Shown in pieces: positions 15,082-22,948 of a DNA stretch of 64,000 nucleotides. The first letter of the stretch is position 1. The number at the start of each line of letters is the position of its first letter. The notes under the pieces are model-generated. The model ran no database searches and had not been told where the DNA came from. It saw only the letters and a program-made list of their open reading frames with translations. The DNA lies in the IMG/VR virus record IMGVR_UViG_3300020601_000959, positions 1 through 64,000 of that record; one strand, written 5' to 3'. Source of the stretch: a virus. The position numbers and the translations under genes were made by a program.

Positions 15082-15486
15082 ATGCCTTATATGACATCAG
15101 CAAATTTATTTGAAGTCGGAGACTTTATTAGCCATGCCGGAAACAAACTTGCGTGGAAGATTGAATGTGATGCTATACGACCTGAATGGTGGGACGGACT
15201 AGCACGTATGATAATGGACTACCAGACGGAGCCATTCAGCAAGGTAGTTGGAATACCAAGAGGTGGACTACCATTACAAAGTGCCATGGAAAAATATGTA
15301 ACGCCAGGCGATCATCCTTGGATGGTAGTAGACGATGTTTACACAACAGGCACAAGTTTTAGAGAATTCTGTACTACAAAAGATACAATGTTTGCCTATA
15401 AGTGGACTATCTTTGCTCGTAAACCAATTGAGTATAACGAGCCAACTGATATCAGAGCATTATTTACGATGCCTGCTACAATTTAA
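15082..15486 (+). CDS. Type I phosphoribosyltransferase
   Basis: A 134-residue protein with the PRPP-binding signature VVDDVYTTGTSF (about residues 83-94) and the pyrophosphate loop VVGIPRGGLPL (about 55-65). It is short for an enzyme of the family but has the core. It would join a base to PRPP or act as a related regulator. Directly downstream of the purine permease, it suggests salvage of imported bases, though the base specificity cannot be read here. Shine-Dalgarno AAAGGA. Confidence 0.8.
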   Translation: MPYMTSANLFEVGDFISHAGNKLAWKIECDAIRPEWWDGLARMIMDYQTEPFSKVVGIPRGGLPLQSAMEKYVTPGDHPWMVVDDVYTTGTSFREFCTTKDTMFAYKWTIFARKPIEYNEPTDIRALFTMPATI

Positions 15487-15501
15487 CACACTTCGGCGGG
15501 C

Positions 15502-15530
15502 TTGACTTTTGTGGTTTATCCTGCTATATA
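15502..15530 (+). promoter_or_regulatory. Sigma70-like promoter
   Basis: TTGACT, 17-base spacer, TATATA; Shine-Dalgarno AGGAGA before ATG 15558. Confidence 0.65.
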
Positions 15531-15557
15531 TTAATACATACACACAGGAGAATTATT

Positions 15558-15917
15558 ATGAAAAAAGTTAAACCCATTGGTTGGGCAACTACAATATCAG
15601 AGCTTGTAAAGATTCCACGTGAAATGTGGGACAGTGTAATGACAGTAGAAAAGTCACCACTACGTCACTTAGATCCTATGGTAGGACACATGATCTTCCA
15701 GTGTTTATTTTTTATCTGGAGTGGCATCTTTGCCCTAATGGTAGGAAGTTATATGGCGTTTGGAATTAGCGCAGCCTTTCATTTACTTTTAATTAGTGGT
15801 ATTACAATTACGGCTGTAACATTCCGCCAAGCAGAACGCAACCCTGATTCATTAAATGAATTGGTAAAGTCAGGTCGTAAATATGATGGACGTGCAAATG
15901 GTGGTGAGCATGAGTGA
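15558..15917 (+). CDS. Two-span membrane protein, function unknown
   Basis: A 119-residue protein with a soluble head of about 50 residues, two hydrophobic spans (about 53-75 and 80-98) joined by a short loop, and a polar tail. Its own sigma70-like promoter starts a run of small genes that includes an oxidase-subunit-like protein and pseudoazurin, so a part in respiratory or membrane function is plausible by context only. The end overlaps the next start (ATGAGTGA). Confidence 0.7.
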   Translation: MKKVKPIGWATTISELVKIPREMWDSVMTVEKSPLRHLDPMVGHMIFQCLFFIWSGIFALMVGSYMAFGISAAFHLLLISGITITAVTFRQAERNPDSLNELVKSGRKYDGRANGGEHE

Positions 15918-16068
15918 GCAAACCAATTATTGTACGACAAAGGGATTGCTACCAGCATTTCTTATTATCATGTTTTTTATCGTAGGAATACCTTTCCTTC
16001 TTGTTGACAATGCCAAATATTGTAAACAAAGTATTATTCCTTGTTATCCTTGGGTAACACCTGAGTAG
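15910..16068 (+). CDS. Single-span membrane microprotein
   Basis: A 52-residue protein with one hydrophobic segment (about residues 12-33, LLPAFLIIMFFIVGIPFLLV) and three Cys, two in the tail (KYCKQS, IPCYP). ATG 15910 is chosen because it overlaps the upstream TGA. Function unknown. Confidence 0.55.
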   Translation: MSEQTNYCTTKGLLPAFLIIMFFIVGIPFLLVDNAKYCKQSIIPCYPWVTPE

Positions 16069-16070
16069 AG

Positions 16071-16247
16071 ATGTGGGTAGGAAGAGATAAAGAAGGCAAA
16101 CTTATTTGTATGTCTCCACGTAGATCGGAGGCATACGAACTTGCTGAATCTAAAGCTGGCAAGGATAATTTTGTTGTAGAAGAAGCGTTAGATCAAGCAG
16201 AGCTGTTTGAAATCTATCGTTCATATTATGGAACACGGTCAGTATGA
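16071..16247 (+). CDS. Hypothetical 58-residue phage protein
   Basis: A short ORF from ATG 16071 to TGA 16247. Soluble and charged, starting WVGRDKEGKLICMSPRR, then an Ala/Glu helix. Its stop overlaps the next ATG (ATGA), which supports a real gene in this tightly packed operon. No family recognised. Confidence 0.6.
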   Translation: MWVGRDKEGKLICMSPRRSEAYELAESKAGKDNFVVEEALDQAELFEIYRSYYGTRSV

Positions 16248-16465
16248 CAGATGAAGTTAGAGCTGCCGCACAGGCAGAAGCAGAACGCACATTTGAACAG
16301 TTCATGATGTGGACAAAAAGAGTAACACTATGGAGTATATTCTTTTTGTTAGTTGTCGTTGTTGGTTGTAACAGCGGCGTAGAAACTGGACCTAACGCAA
16401 CTGGTTCAGGTTATAATGGGGAACAATATTCTCCATCAAATCTCAATGTAAAGGATAAAAAATGA
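16244..16465 (+). CDS. aa3-type cytochrome c oxidase subunit IV-like membrane protein
   Basis: A 73-residue protein. The segment RTFEQFMMWTKRVTLW followed by a Val/Leu/Phe span (about residues 15-42) has the form of the small bacterial aa3 oxidase subunit IV: a TF-x-x-F motif on the cytoplasmic side, then one membrane helix. The 30-residue polar extension after the helix is not typical. The gene overlaps both neighbours and lies directly before pseudoazurin, which strengthens a respiratory reading. It could instead be an unrelated one-span protein or a lipoprotein (VVGCNSG). Confidence 0.55.
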   Translation: MTDEVRAAAQAEAERTFEQFMMWTKRVTLWSIFFLLVVVVGCNSGVETGPNATGSGYNGEQYSPSNLNVKDKK

Positions 16466-16893
16466 AGTATAGAATCGCAGCAATAGGCGCATTATTTGCG
16501 TTATCGTTTGCTTTACCAACAGGTGTGTTGGCAGCAGATATGACTATTGACATGTTAAACAAACGTGATGACGGTGCTAAGATGGCGTACAGCGAAGACA
16601 TCGCACGTATTGATGTAGGCGACACCGTCACATGGGTACCAACATCAAAAGGTCACAATGTTGAGTTTATCGCAGGACCAGATGGTTGGGAAGCACCAAA
16701 GAAATCCAAACTAGGCAAAGAATATGCCTACACATTTGATACACCAGGTGTGTATTTGTATCAGTGTACACCACACAAGTCAATGGGTATGATTGCCGTT
16801 GTGGTTGTGGGTGATGGTGATAACGATATCTCGGGAACTAAAGTACGTGGCAAATCTAAGAAAAAACTTGCTGAGATCTTGGAACAACTATGA
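16462..16893 (+). CDS. Pseudoazurin (periplasmic blue copper protein)
   Basis: A 143-residue precursor with a signal peptide (residues 1-24, cleavage after VLA-A). The mature part starts DMTIDMLNK and has the cupredoxin copper ligands in the right spacing: His65 (KGHNVEF), Cys102, His105 and Met110 (CTPHKSMGM). The PGVYLYQC strand precedes the Cys as in pseudoazurins. The C-terminal helices (about 120-143) match family length. It carries electrons in the periplasm between the cytochrome bc1 complex and terminal reductases or oxidases. It overlaps the upstream oxidase-subunit-like gene by four bases. Cyanophages carry plastocyanin; this would be the counterpart for a respiring host. Confidence 0.92.
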   Translation: MKYRIAAIGALFALSFALPTGVLAADMTIDMLNKRDDGAKMAYSEDIARIDVGDTVTWVPTSKGHNVEFIAGPDGWEAPKKSKLGKEYAYTFDTPGVYLYQCTPHKSMGMIAVVVVGDGDNDISGTKVRGKSKKKLAEILEQL

Positions 16894-16913
16894 CATCGAC
16901 GAGGTAATAGAAC

Positions 16914-17138
16914 TTGAAGTTTTTGATTATAGTAACTATGGCAGTAGCAGATCCGTTTATAGTTCCAATACTAGAGTTTAACTCTAAAGACGAATGCGTT
17001 AAATATGTTATGAATCCTAACAACAGCGACAGACTGGCTGTTGAAGTAATCGCAAAAGCAGGATTTAATGATGAGATAACCGCAGTATTATGTTTGCCAG
17101 AAAACCAAAAAGTTGTGGAGATACCAGATGAAGCCTAA
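16914..17138 (+). CDS. Small secreted or membrane-anchored protein
   Basis: A 74-residue product from TTG 16914, with GAGG ten bases upstream. The hydrophobic start (MKFLIIVTMAVADPFIV) may be a short signal or anchor. The rest is soluble with two Cys (DECVKY, VLCLPE), possibly a disulfide in the periplasm. It overlaps the next gene by 11 bases. Function unknown. Confidence 0.6.
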   Translation: MKFLIIVTMAVADPFIVPILEFNSKDECVKYVMNPNNSDRLAVEVIAKAGFNDEITAVLCLPENQKVVEIPDEA

Positions 17139-17346
17139 CAAAAAGTTTGATCTCAGTGTGCGAGATATTGAAATTATTGAGCAAGCACTAAGAGCCAAAG
17201 CAGGGCGCAGAGGAATGGCAATTGCGCAAGGTGAAACATCGCCTCAACTTAGAGAAGAAATGCTCGAGATACAAAAATTACTCGGCAGATTACACGACCA
17301 AAAAGTTTGGTACAAACCAAAAAATAAATTTGTACCAGGTGGATAG
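17128..17346 (+). CDS. Small helical phage protein
   Basis: A 72-residue basic protein. ATG 17128 is chosen because GGAGA lies upstream. It is mostly helical (SVRDIEIIEQALRAKAGRR, then REEMLEIQKLLGRLHD). Similar helix-hairpin proteins occur in T4-like marine phages, in my recollection. Function unknown. The transcript probably ends at the terminator hairpin near 17421. Confidence 0.65.
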   Translation: MKPNKKFDLSVRDIEIIEQALRAKAGRRGMAIAQGETSPQLREEMLEIQKLLGRLHDQKVWYKPKNKFVPGG

Positions 17347-17413
17347 TGTTGCTCATTGAACACACTCACCACAAAAGTGTATTAGGATTGCTGCGGCGCA
17401 GTAACAAGATACA

Positions 17414-17458
17414 TAAATAGAGTGTGGGCCGGAATAGTACTCCGAACCCACTTTTTTT
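17414..17458 (+). terminator. Late box running straight into an intrinsic terminator
   Basis: TAAATA at 17414-17419 is followed within five bases by a hairpin (GTGGG with CCCAC at 17424-17451, inner CGGA/TCCG) and seven T. It can end the upstream operon. If the late box is used, the transcript would begin at the hairpin base and meet the T-run after about 35 bases. Confidence 0.7.
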
Positions 17459-17487
17459 ACACATAAAATTTGAAAAGGAAAAATATT

Positions 17488-18273
17488 ATGCGCAAGGTAT
17501 TTACCACACTAGCAGTGTTTTTAACTGCGGGAACAGCATTTGCTGAAACACCAGCACCAGCACCATCAATTTTGACAGGCGAAGTTGAAATGAAATTCGC
17601 ACAAGACGCAAATGATGACTGGGGTGGAACAATGGGTCTAGAACTAGATATCAATGCTACTGGTTTAGCAAACGTTGATTTAGACTTCAGTGCTACAGAT
17701 GGCAATGCTGTAACATTAGACAGTTGGACAGTTGGTACAACAGTCAATAGTATTGGAATTGCTATGGGTGACGATAATGGCTTAATGCCAGACGCCGAAG
17801 GTAACCAAACATTAACAGCGCCAACAATGACTGAGTCAGTAGCAATTACAGCAGGCGCGGCATCAGTAGCTGTTGGTTTTACAGACTGGAACACAGACAT
17901 TACAGACATTAGTAATGTACAAGGTGCTTATACTTTTGGTGTAGGTAGCTTGAGTGTCACAGCAGCTGGCGACTATAACATGGATTCAGAAAACACAGTG
18001 CTAGGCGCAGGTGTATCTGGACTAGATTTAGGAATGGCTTCAATTGGTGGTGCTATGTCATATGACTTAGACGCCGAAGCAATTGGTTATGAAGGTACCG
18101 CAACAACAGGTGGCCTAACAGCATACTTGAATGGTGATGACACAGACACACTACAAAACGTAGGTGGCGAGTATACATACATGTTAAGTGGAGCAGAGCT
18201 TGAAGCAGGCGTAAACTACAACTTGGACTCAGAAGAGTTCACACCAACTGTAACAGTAGGATTTTCTTTCTAA
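17488..18273 (+). CDS. Secreted outer-membrane beta-barrel (porin-like) protein
   Basis: A 261-residue protein with a signal peptide (MRKVFTTLAVFLTAGTAFA, cleavage before ETPAP). The mature part is made of short alternating strands with Asp/Asn/Gly turns and ends in ...TVTVGFSF, the terminal-Phe signal recognised by the Bam machinery. It looks like a small porin. ATG 17488 is chosen over TTG 17470 because of AAAAGG and the better signal sequence. A terminator follows. Possible roles are surface masking, superinfection exclusion or nutrient uptake; none is shown. Confidence 0.75.
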   Translation: MRKVFTTLAVFLTAGTAFAETPAPAPSILTGEVEMKFAQDANDDWGGTMGLELDINATGLANVDLDFSATDGNAVTLDSWTVGTTVNSIGIAMGDDNGLMPDAEGNQTLTAPTMTESVAITAGAASVAVGFTDWNTDITDISNVQGAYTFGVGSLSVTAAGDYNMDSENTVLGAGVSGLDLGMASIGGAMSYDLDAEAIGYEGTATTGGLTAYLNGDDTDTLQNVGGEYTYMLSGAELEAGVNYNLDSEEFTPTVTVGFSF

Positions 18274-18292
18274 GTTACATAAGATATTAAAG

Positions 18293-18319
18293 AAGGTCGC
18301 CTAGTGCGGCCTTTTTTTA
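18293..18319 (+). terminator. Rho-independent terminator
   Basis: Stem AAGGTCGC / GCGGCCTT (one G-T pair), five-base loop, then a T-run. It closes the porin-like gene. Confidence 0.85.
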
Positions 18320-18323
18320 TGAC

Positions 18324-18329
18324 TAAATA
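18324..18329 (+). promoter_or_regulatory. T4-type late promoter
   Basis: TAAATA 23 bases before ATG 18353, with TGAGGG in the leader. Confidence 0.55.
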
Positions 18330-18352
18330 TACACATATAATGAGGGTTATAT

Positions 18353-18694
18353 ATGTGGCAAAAAATTAAGAAAAAACTGAATATTGATTCCATAGTTGAT
18401 GTCTCAGTAGACTTATTTTTAATTTTGTTCGATGTGTTAAGTTCACCTATCTTGATTGTTATGAGGCTTTTAAGATGGTTTGTTGGTAAGTATATGTTAG
18501 ACGGGTTGAAGAACAAAATAAAAAAATTAATACACTGGACAACAGGTAAACATCCATTACTACAAATATGGGTTTGGACATTAACAATATGTGTAGTGGC
18601 AGTAATCCTTGTATTGATGTGGCTTTTTGGACAAGCGTTCGGAGAAGTAATAATGGAACTATGGGGCGACCAAGCGTTAAACTTGGATGAATAG
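18353..18694 (+). CDS. Membrane protein, function unknown
   Basis: A 113-residue protein with a basic N-terminus, an amphipathic hydrophobic stretch (about 18-45), a basic linker and one strong membrane span (about 74-95, VWTLTICVVAVILVLMWLFG). No motif recognised. Shine-Dalgarno GAGGG. Holin-like function is possible by size and topology, not shown. Confidence 0.65.
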   Translation: MWQKIKKKLNIDSIVDVSVDLFLILFDVLSSPILIVMRLLRWFVGKYMLDGLKNKIKKLIHWTTGKHPLLQIWVWTLTICVVAVILVLMWLFGQAFGEVIMELWGDQALNLDE

Positions 18695-18710
18695 CAATGA
18701 GGGTAATAAC

Positions 18711-19190
18711 ATGCAAAACAACGAATATGACGTGACAGTCATTAAAGTAGTCGACGGAGATACAGTAGATGTAGATATTGATTTAGGATTTGGCGTTTGT
18801 TTAAAAGACGAACGTGTAAGAATAATGGGTATTGATACACCAGAGTCACGTACTAGCGATAAAGTAGAAGATTTGTTTGGCGAAGCAGCCAAAGCAAGAC
18901 TTAAAGAACTTATGAAAGACGGCGGTAAACTAATTACTACTGAAGATAAAAAAGGTGAAGATATGAAAGGCAAGTTTGGTCGTATCTTAGGAGACTTCAA
19001 AGTAAATTACAATGGCGAGATGAAAAGGGTTACTGAGATTATGGAAGCCGAAGGACATTGTGTTCCCTACTTTGGCGGATCAAAAGACGATACTCAAGCC
19101 GCACACATGGCTAACCGTGAGCGTTTACTTAACGAAGGCATTGTAAGTCGCGAAGACTATGATGCCGCAGTAGCTAAAATGACAAAATAA
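18711..19190 (+). CDS. Thermonuclease (staphylococcal nuclease family)
   Basis: A 159-residue protein from ATG 18711 (GAGGG upstream). It contains the SNase signature VVDGDTVDVDIDLGFGV, then RVRIMGIDTPESR (the metal-binding Asp and catalytic Arg), a LKEL helix, KFGRILGDF (the second catalytic Arg region) and NRERLLNEG. No signal peptide is visible, so it would act inside the cell on DNA or RNA, probably for host nucleic acid breakdown. It is followed by a sigma70-like promoter. Confidence 0.9.
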   Translation: MQNNEYDVTVIKVVDGDTVDVDIDLGFGVCLKDERVRIMGIDTPESRTSDKVEDLFGEAAKARLKELMKDGGKLITTEDKKGEDMKGKFGRILGDFKVNYNGEMKRVTEIMEAEGHCVPYFGGSKDDTQAAHMANRERLLNEGIVSREDYDAAVAKMTK

Positions 19191-19193
19191 AGG

Positions 19194-19221
19194 TTGACAT
19201 TCGGTAGTATTCTGTTATACT
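19194..19221 (+). promoter_or_regulatory. Sigma70-like promoter
   Basis: TTGACA, 16-base spacer, TATACT; GGAG precedes ATG 19253. Confidence 0.7.
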
Positions 19222-19252
19222 GTTTATAGATTAAACAAAATGGAGTACCGTT

Positions 19253-19609
19253 ATGACAATGTCTTTAGTAGGTCCTTACCTCACTACAACACGTTATAAT
19301 CGCAAACAGAAAAAATCTAAAAATAAGAGACTACAGAAGGCACAAGCCGAACACGAGCAGTGGCTTGCGTCTATGGGTGTTGGTAAGTCAAAGGCACAAC
19401 ACACTAATGAAATACCAGATTACAAAACTAGAGATACAGCACCATTAAGCAACAACATAGCAGGACATGGTCCAGCAAAAGAGTCTATGGTTTATTCAGG
19501 CGAACGTAGGTTGCTTGGTATTGCTACAATGCACAAGAGTAATATGGTACCAGTATTCGCAGACAAAAAAGAAGATGCTAAAGACATCGCTGCGATGCGC
19601 AGAAACTAA
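19253..19609 (+). CDS. Conserved T4-like marine phage protein
   Basis: A 118-residue protein with a basic Lys/Arg/Gln-rich start, a disordered middle and a conserved-looking end (RRLLGIATMHKSNMVPVF) that I associate with marine T4-like phages. No enzymatic motif. It has its own promoter and GGAG. Function unknown. Confidence 0.75.
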   Translation: MTMSLVGPYLTTTRYNRKQKKSKNKRLQKAQAEHEQWLASMGVGKSKAQHTNEIPDYKTRDTAPLSNNIAGHGPAKESMVYSGERRLLGIATMHKSNMVPVFADKKEDAKDIAAMRRN

Positions 19610-19632
19610 GTAAAACAACAATTGAGGTAGAT

Positions 19633-20115
19633 ATGAAAAAGTTCTTACTAATCGTAGGAGTAATCCTTGGCAGCACAGGAGTGTCAGCAACCGAAAGTTA
19701 TTCATTTGATTTGAATAAGTTTCCACAAGAACATTGCTTGGCATTGAATGTGTATTATGAAGCAAGAAGCAGTAATTTAGCAGATAAATATGCTGTGGCA
19801 GATGTGGTTTTGAATCGTGTGAACGACAGACGTTTTCCAAACACCATCTGTGGAGTAGTCAAAGACGGCTACAAGAAAGGAAGAAGAGATTGCCAATTTA
19901 GCTGGTATTGTGATGGTAAGTCAGATGACCCACAAGACCGAGACCGTTGGATTGAAGCGCAAACCATAGCATGGTCAATCAGCAAATGGGACAAGCACAG
20001 AGGATTAACCGAAGGTGCTACCAACTATCATGCTACATATGTGAATCCAAGATGGGCTAAAAAGCTACAAATGGTGGGTAGAATAGGTGCGCATATATTC
20101 TACCGATGGGAGTAA
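19633..20115 (+). CDS. Cell-wall hydrolase (SleB/hydrolase_2 family) with signal peptide
   Basis: A 160-residue precursor. Residues 1-19 are a signal peptide (cleavage after VSA). The mature part has the SleB-type lytic-transglycosylase pattern: LALNVYYEARS (catalytic Glu), AVADVVLNRV, RRDCQFSWYCDG and GATNYHATYV. It would cut peptidoglycan glycan strands. Export by the host Sec system would place it in the periplasm without a holin. It overlaps the next gene, which encodes a large membrane coiled-coil protein. Confidence 0.88.
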   Translation: MKKFLLIVGVILGSTGVSATESYSFDLNKFPQEHCLALNVYYEARSSNLADKYAVADVVLNRVNDRRFPNTICGVVKDGYKKGRRDCQFSWYCDGKSDDPQDRDRWIEAQTIAWSISKWDKHRGLTEGATNYHATYVNPRWAKKLQMVGRIGAHIFYRWE

Positions 20116-22343
20116 TTAAATACAATACTATGTTTTTAGGAATACTTGTGCTAATAACGGCGCTGACAATCAGTGCCGTAGCAATATATTACAGCGTTAG
20201 TGGTTTAGTCGCAATCTTTGCGGCTGCCGCATTGCCAATCATTATCATGGGCGGCGCTTTGGAAATTGGTAAACTGGTCACGGCAGTGTGGCTACATTGG
20301 TATTGGGATCGTGCCAAGTGGTGGTTGAAAACCTACTTGAGCATCAGTGTCCTAGTGCTGATGTTTATTACCAGCATGGGTATTTTTGGCTTCCTATCAA
20401 AAGCACACATTGAGCAAACCAGTGCTGCCGAAGAAGGCATCGCACAAATCGAGCGCATTGAACAGGAAGTTGTCAGGATTGAAGATCTTATTCTTAGAGC
20501 AGAAACTAGGATACAAGATGCTGAAGCCAGTGTAGGTGAGGGCAATGCTGCCACACAAGCACAAATTGACAAAGAACAAGAAAGGATAGACAGTGCTTAC
20601 ATTCGTATTGAGCCTGCTATTGCGGAACAAAATCAAATCATACAAACGCAACTTGAAAGACTCGAAGACCGAGTAGGTGTTTATGAAGAAGAAATTGAAA
20701 GTTTAGACAGCGAACTAGAGCGTCTAAAATCAGTAGTAGCAGACTACAGAACAGAGATGGAAAACACCAGTGTAGCAAGTATCGAAGCACAGGTAGAACC
20801 ATACAACAAACAGATAGAACAACTTGATGCTGACCTTGAACGTATTAATAAACAAGCAAATGAATACGAACAGCGCATCACAGACTTACAAATAGATACC
20901 AGTGCTATAGAAAGTTTAAAAACTAGAGTTGCTGCCATAGAAGAAAACATTGTGGTTGTGACCAATAAACTACAAAGCAACGAGCGTGAAAAAATCAAAG
21001 AAGGACAAGCAGTAATTGGTGTAACCAGTGATGGCTTGTTTGGCGGCAATACAACTAGAGCATACAATGCTTGGTTAGAAGCACAGAGAGCACGTATAAG
21101 CGAGCTACAAGCACAGGAAACAGGCCTACGCACACAAGCACAGTCAACACTAGATGCCGAAAGAGATCGTTTGACTGAGCAGGTAAAAGATTTGCGTGGC
21201 GAACAAACCAACAACATACTACAGCGCAAGCAAAGTCTACTAGATGCTATAGACAGCATTCGTAGTGGCGCAGTAGATGAAGCCAAGACACAGAGAGCGA
21301 CGATACAAAGTAAGATTGATACAATCTTGGACACAGATATTCCTGCTAATAGGAGCGCAAGGCAAACTGCTCAAGAGCAAATCACTGCCTTGCGTCAAGC
21401 AGATGATGCTCGTATCAACGCTGCCAGACAAAGCATAAAAGATCTAAGAGCAGGCGCAGAAGCACAAATTGCTGCCAGCAACGATCTAATACAGAGATTG
21501 CGCAACAGCCTCACAGTAGGCAAAGACGCAGATGTTGAAGCTATCATAGACGCTCAACAAAAAAAGATTGTAGAATTTAATAATACTATTGACAGTTTGA
21601 CTGAAGACAAGTATACTCTACAAGCTGAATATAGAAAACTAGAAGCAGAAGTAGGACCTATCAAATATCTTGCTGAATTTGTATATGGAGAAACAAACCA
21701 AGATATACTAGAAGAGGCAGTGCGTTGGGTTATCATAGTGATAATTTTTGTGTTTGACCCACTCGCCGTGCTACTGCTAATAGCCAGCCAGGCAACTTTT
21801 GAGATGCGTAGTCGCAGCCCTAAGAAGGATGATTTTGCTGACTACGAACGTGCGAGGGCACAGCGTATTCTCGAGAACCCAGGTTGGCCACCAGAGGACA
21901 ACAACAATGATAAAAGCAATGATAATATCAATGATGAACATACACAATCCGGAAGCGAAAGTAGACCTAATGAAAACCAATCCACCGACGATACCGAAAC
22001 CAGCGGAGCCAGCGAAACCAACCTTCACAGTGGAGAGGATGAGGCAGATATTACCGTCGATAGAACCCCAGATAATGGAGGAGACTCTTCCGAAGGATTG
22101 GCTGAACGAGAACTAACCAAAGAAGAAAAAAAAAGAGCTGAAGAAATTGCTGAATTAGAAGAAACTGAAGCGTTTAAAGAAGCTAAGAAAGCATGGAAAG
22201 TTGATCATCCAGAACAGAGAATTAAGTACTGGAAAGATCAATATATAAAAGGTAAGGTTACTACCTTGCCATGGTCAGAGTATGTTCAAAACGATGAACA
22301 AGATGAAAACAGTCTTTGGAATAAAATAGGTAAAAATGAGTGA
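20106..22343 (+). CDS. Large membrane-anchored coiled-coil protein
   Basis: A 745-residue protein (737 if ATG 20130 is used). The N-terminal third has three to four membrane spans within residues 8-100. Residues about 105-530 are a long Glu/Gln/Arg coiled coil with an inserted GVTSDGLFGGNTTRAYNAW segment that looks like a peptidoglycan-binding repeat. Another span follows at about 540-565 (VIIVIIFVFDPLAVLLL). The last 180 residues are acidic and disordered. The layout suggests a protein bridging the inner membrane and the wall. It follows the cell-wall hydrolase directly, so a spanin-like or envelope-disrupting role can be considered. I associate this type with T4-like marine phages; function unknown. 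Confidence 0.8.
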   Translation: MGVIKYNTMFLGILVLITALTISAVAIYYSVSGLVAIFAAAALPIIIMGGALEIGKLVTAVWLHWYWDRAKWWLKTYLSISVLVLMFITSMGIFGFLSKAHIEQTSAAEEGIAQIERIEQEVVRIEDLILRAETRIQDAEASVGEGNAATQAQIDKEQERIDSAYIRIEPAIAEQNQIIQTQLERLEDRVGVYEEEIESLDSELERLKSVVADYRTEMENTSVASIEAQVEPYNKQIEQLDADLERINKQANEYEQRITDLQIDTSAIESLKTRVAAIEENIVVVTNKLQSNEREKIKEGQAVIGVTSDGLFGGNTTRAYNAWLEAQRARISELQAQETGLRTQAQSTLDAERDRLTEQVKDLRGEQTNNILQRKQSLLDAIDSIRSGAVDEAKTQRATIQSKIDTILDTDIPANRSARQTAQEQITALRQADDARINAARQSIKDLRAGAEAQIAASNDLIQRLRNSLTVGKDADVEAIIDAQQKKIVEFNNTIDSLTEDKYTLQAEYRKLEAEVGPIKYLAEFVYGETNQDILEEAVRWVIIVIIFVFDPLAVLLLIASQATFEMRSRSPKKDDFADYERARAQRILENPGWPPEDNNNDKSNDNINDEHTQSGSESRPNENQSTDDTETSGASETNLHSGEDEADITVDRTPDNGGDSSEGLAERELTKEEKKRAEEIAELEETEAFKEAKKAWKVDHPEQRIKYWKDQYIKGKVTTLPWSEYVQNDEQDENSLWNKIGKNE
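20117..20122 (+). promoter_or_regulatory. Possible T4-type late promoter
   Basis: TAAATA seven bases before the internal ATG at 20130. If used, it would favour 20130 as the start, with a two-base leader. Confidence 0.4.
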
Positions 22344-22728
22344 TATTACAGTAGTAACACCACCTGATGTTTTTGTTACAGATTTATACAGTATTTTATT
22401 AATACATCCTAAACCTGAAATAAAGCAAGAGCTAAGTGCTATTCTTGAAACAGTAAGCACACCAATTGTAATATATATGTATGAAGAAAATGACACGCTA
22501 GAAATACCGTGGCTTTTAGATTCTGTACAAAAAACTGACATGGTGTTTATTGATGTAGATAATTGTGATCCTATCGTAAGAAATCTTGCTAGTTATATAA
22601 TTGGCAAAACTAAAACTTTTTACTTGACAAACGACACAAAGACCCCTTATAATATAATTAATCATAACCGTGTATATGATTTTAATTGGCTTGAAGCCAC
22701 TATCAAAAGAGGATTAAATGAAATTTAA
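22336..22728 (+). CDS. Conserved hypothetical phage protein
   Basis: A 130-residue alpha/beta protein with regular hydrophobic strands (VFVTDLYSILLI, IVIYMYEE, MVFIDVDNC, KTFYLTND), like a Rossmann or receiver-type fold without its catalytic set. It overlaps the upstream gene by eight bases and the bS21 gene by 11. A TTGACA-N18-TATAAT promoter is embedded near its 3' end. Function unknown. Confidence 0.75.
   Translation: MSDITVVTPPDVFVTDLYSILLIHPKPEIKQELSAILETVSTPIVIYMYEENDTLEIPWLLDSVQKTDMVFIDVDNCDPIVRNLASYIIGKTKTFYLTNDTKTPYNIINHNRVYDFNWLEATIKRGLNEI
22624..22653 (+). promoter_or_regulatory. Internal sigma70-like promoter ahead of the bS21 gene
   Basis: TTGACA, 18-base spacer, TATAAT inside the preceding gene, about 65 bases before ATG 22718. 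Confidence 0.55.
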
Positions 22729-22948
22729 AAAACGTGACGACGGACCGCAAGGGTTGCGTGTGGAAGTTAGAGATAACGATATTACAAAAGCATTACGCAA
22801 GTTTAAAAAGAAACTAGCAGATGATGGCTTATTACAAGATTTACGTAAAAGAGAATTTTACGAATCAAAAGGCACCAAAAGGCGCAAAGCAAAAGAAGCA
22901 GCAATCCGCAGATATAAAAGATTAAGAGCCAAACAAGCTGATGTATAA
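22718..22948 (+). CDS. rpsU: Ribosomal protein bS21 homolog
   Basis: A 76-residue basic protein with the bS21 pattern: VEVRDNDITKALRKFKKKL at the N-terminus, then LRKREFYESKGTKRRKAKE, then AIRRYKR. bS21 sits on the 30S platform next to the anti-Shine-Dalgarno and influences which messages are initiated. bS21 genes are known in some phages, including pelagiphages. The start has GAGG upstream. With IF-1 (41807) and tRNAs, it points to control of translation initiation by the phage. Confidence 0.88.
   Translation: MKFKKRDDGPQGLRVEVRDNDITKALRKFKKKLADDGLLQDLRKREFYESKGTKRRKAKEAAIRRYKRLRAKQADV

Noticed and set aside
20744-21334. 196-residue ORF on the minus strand
   Set aside because: It is antisense to the long coiled-coil gene, and the Ser/Leu/Cys-rich translation is what the repeated Glu/Gln/Arg codons give in reverse.
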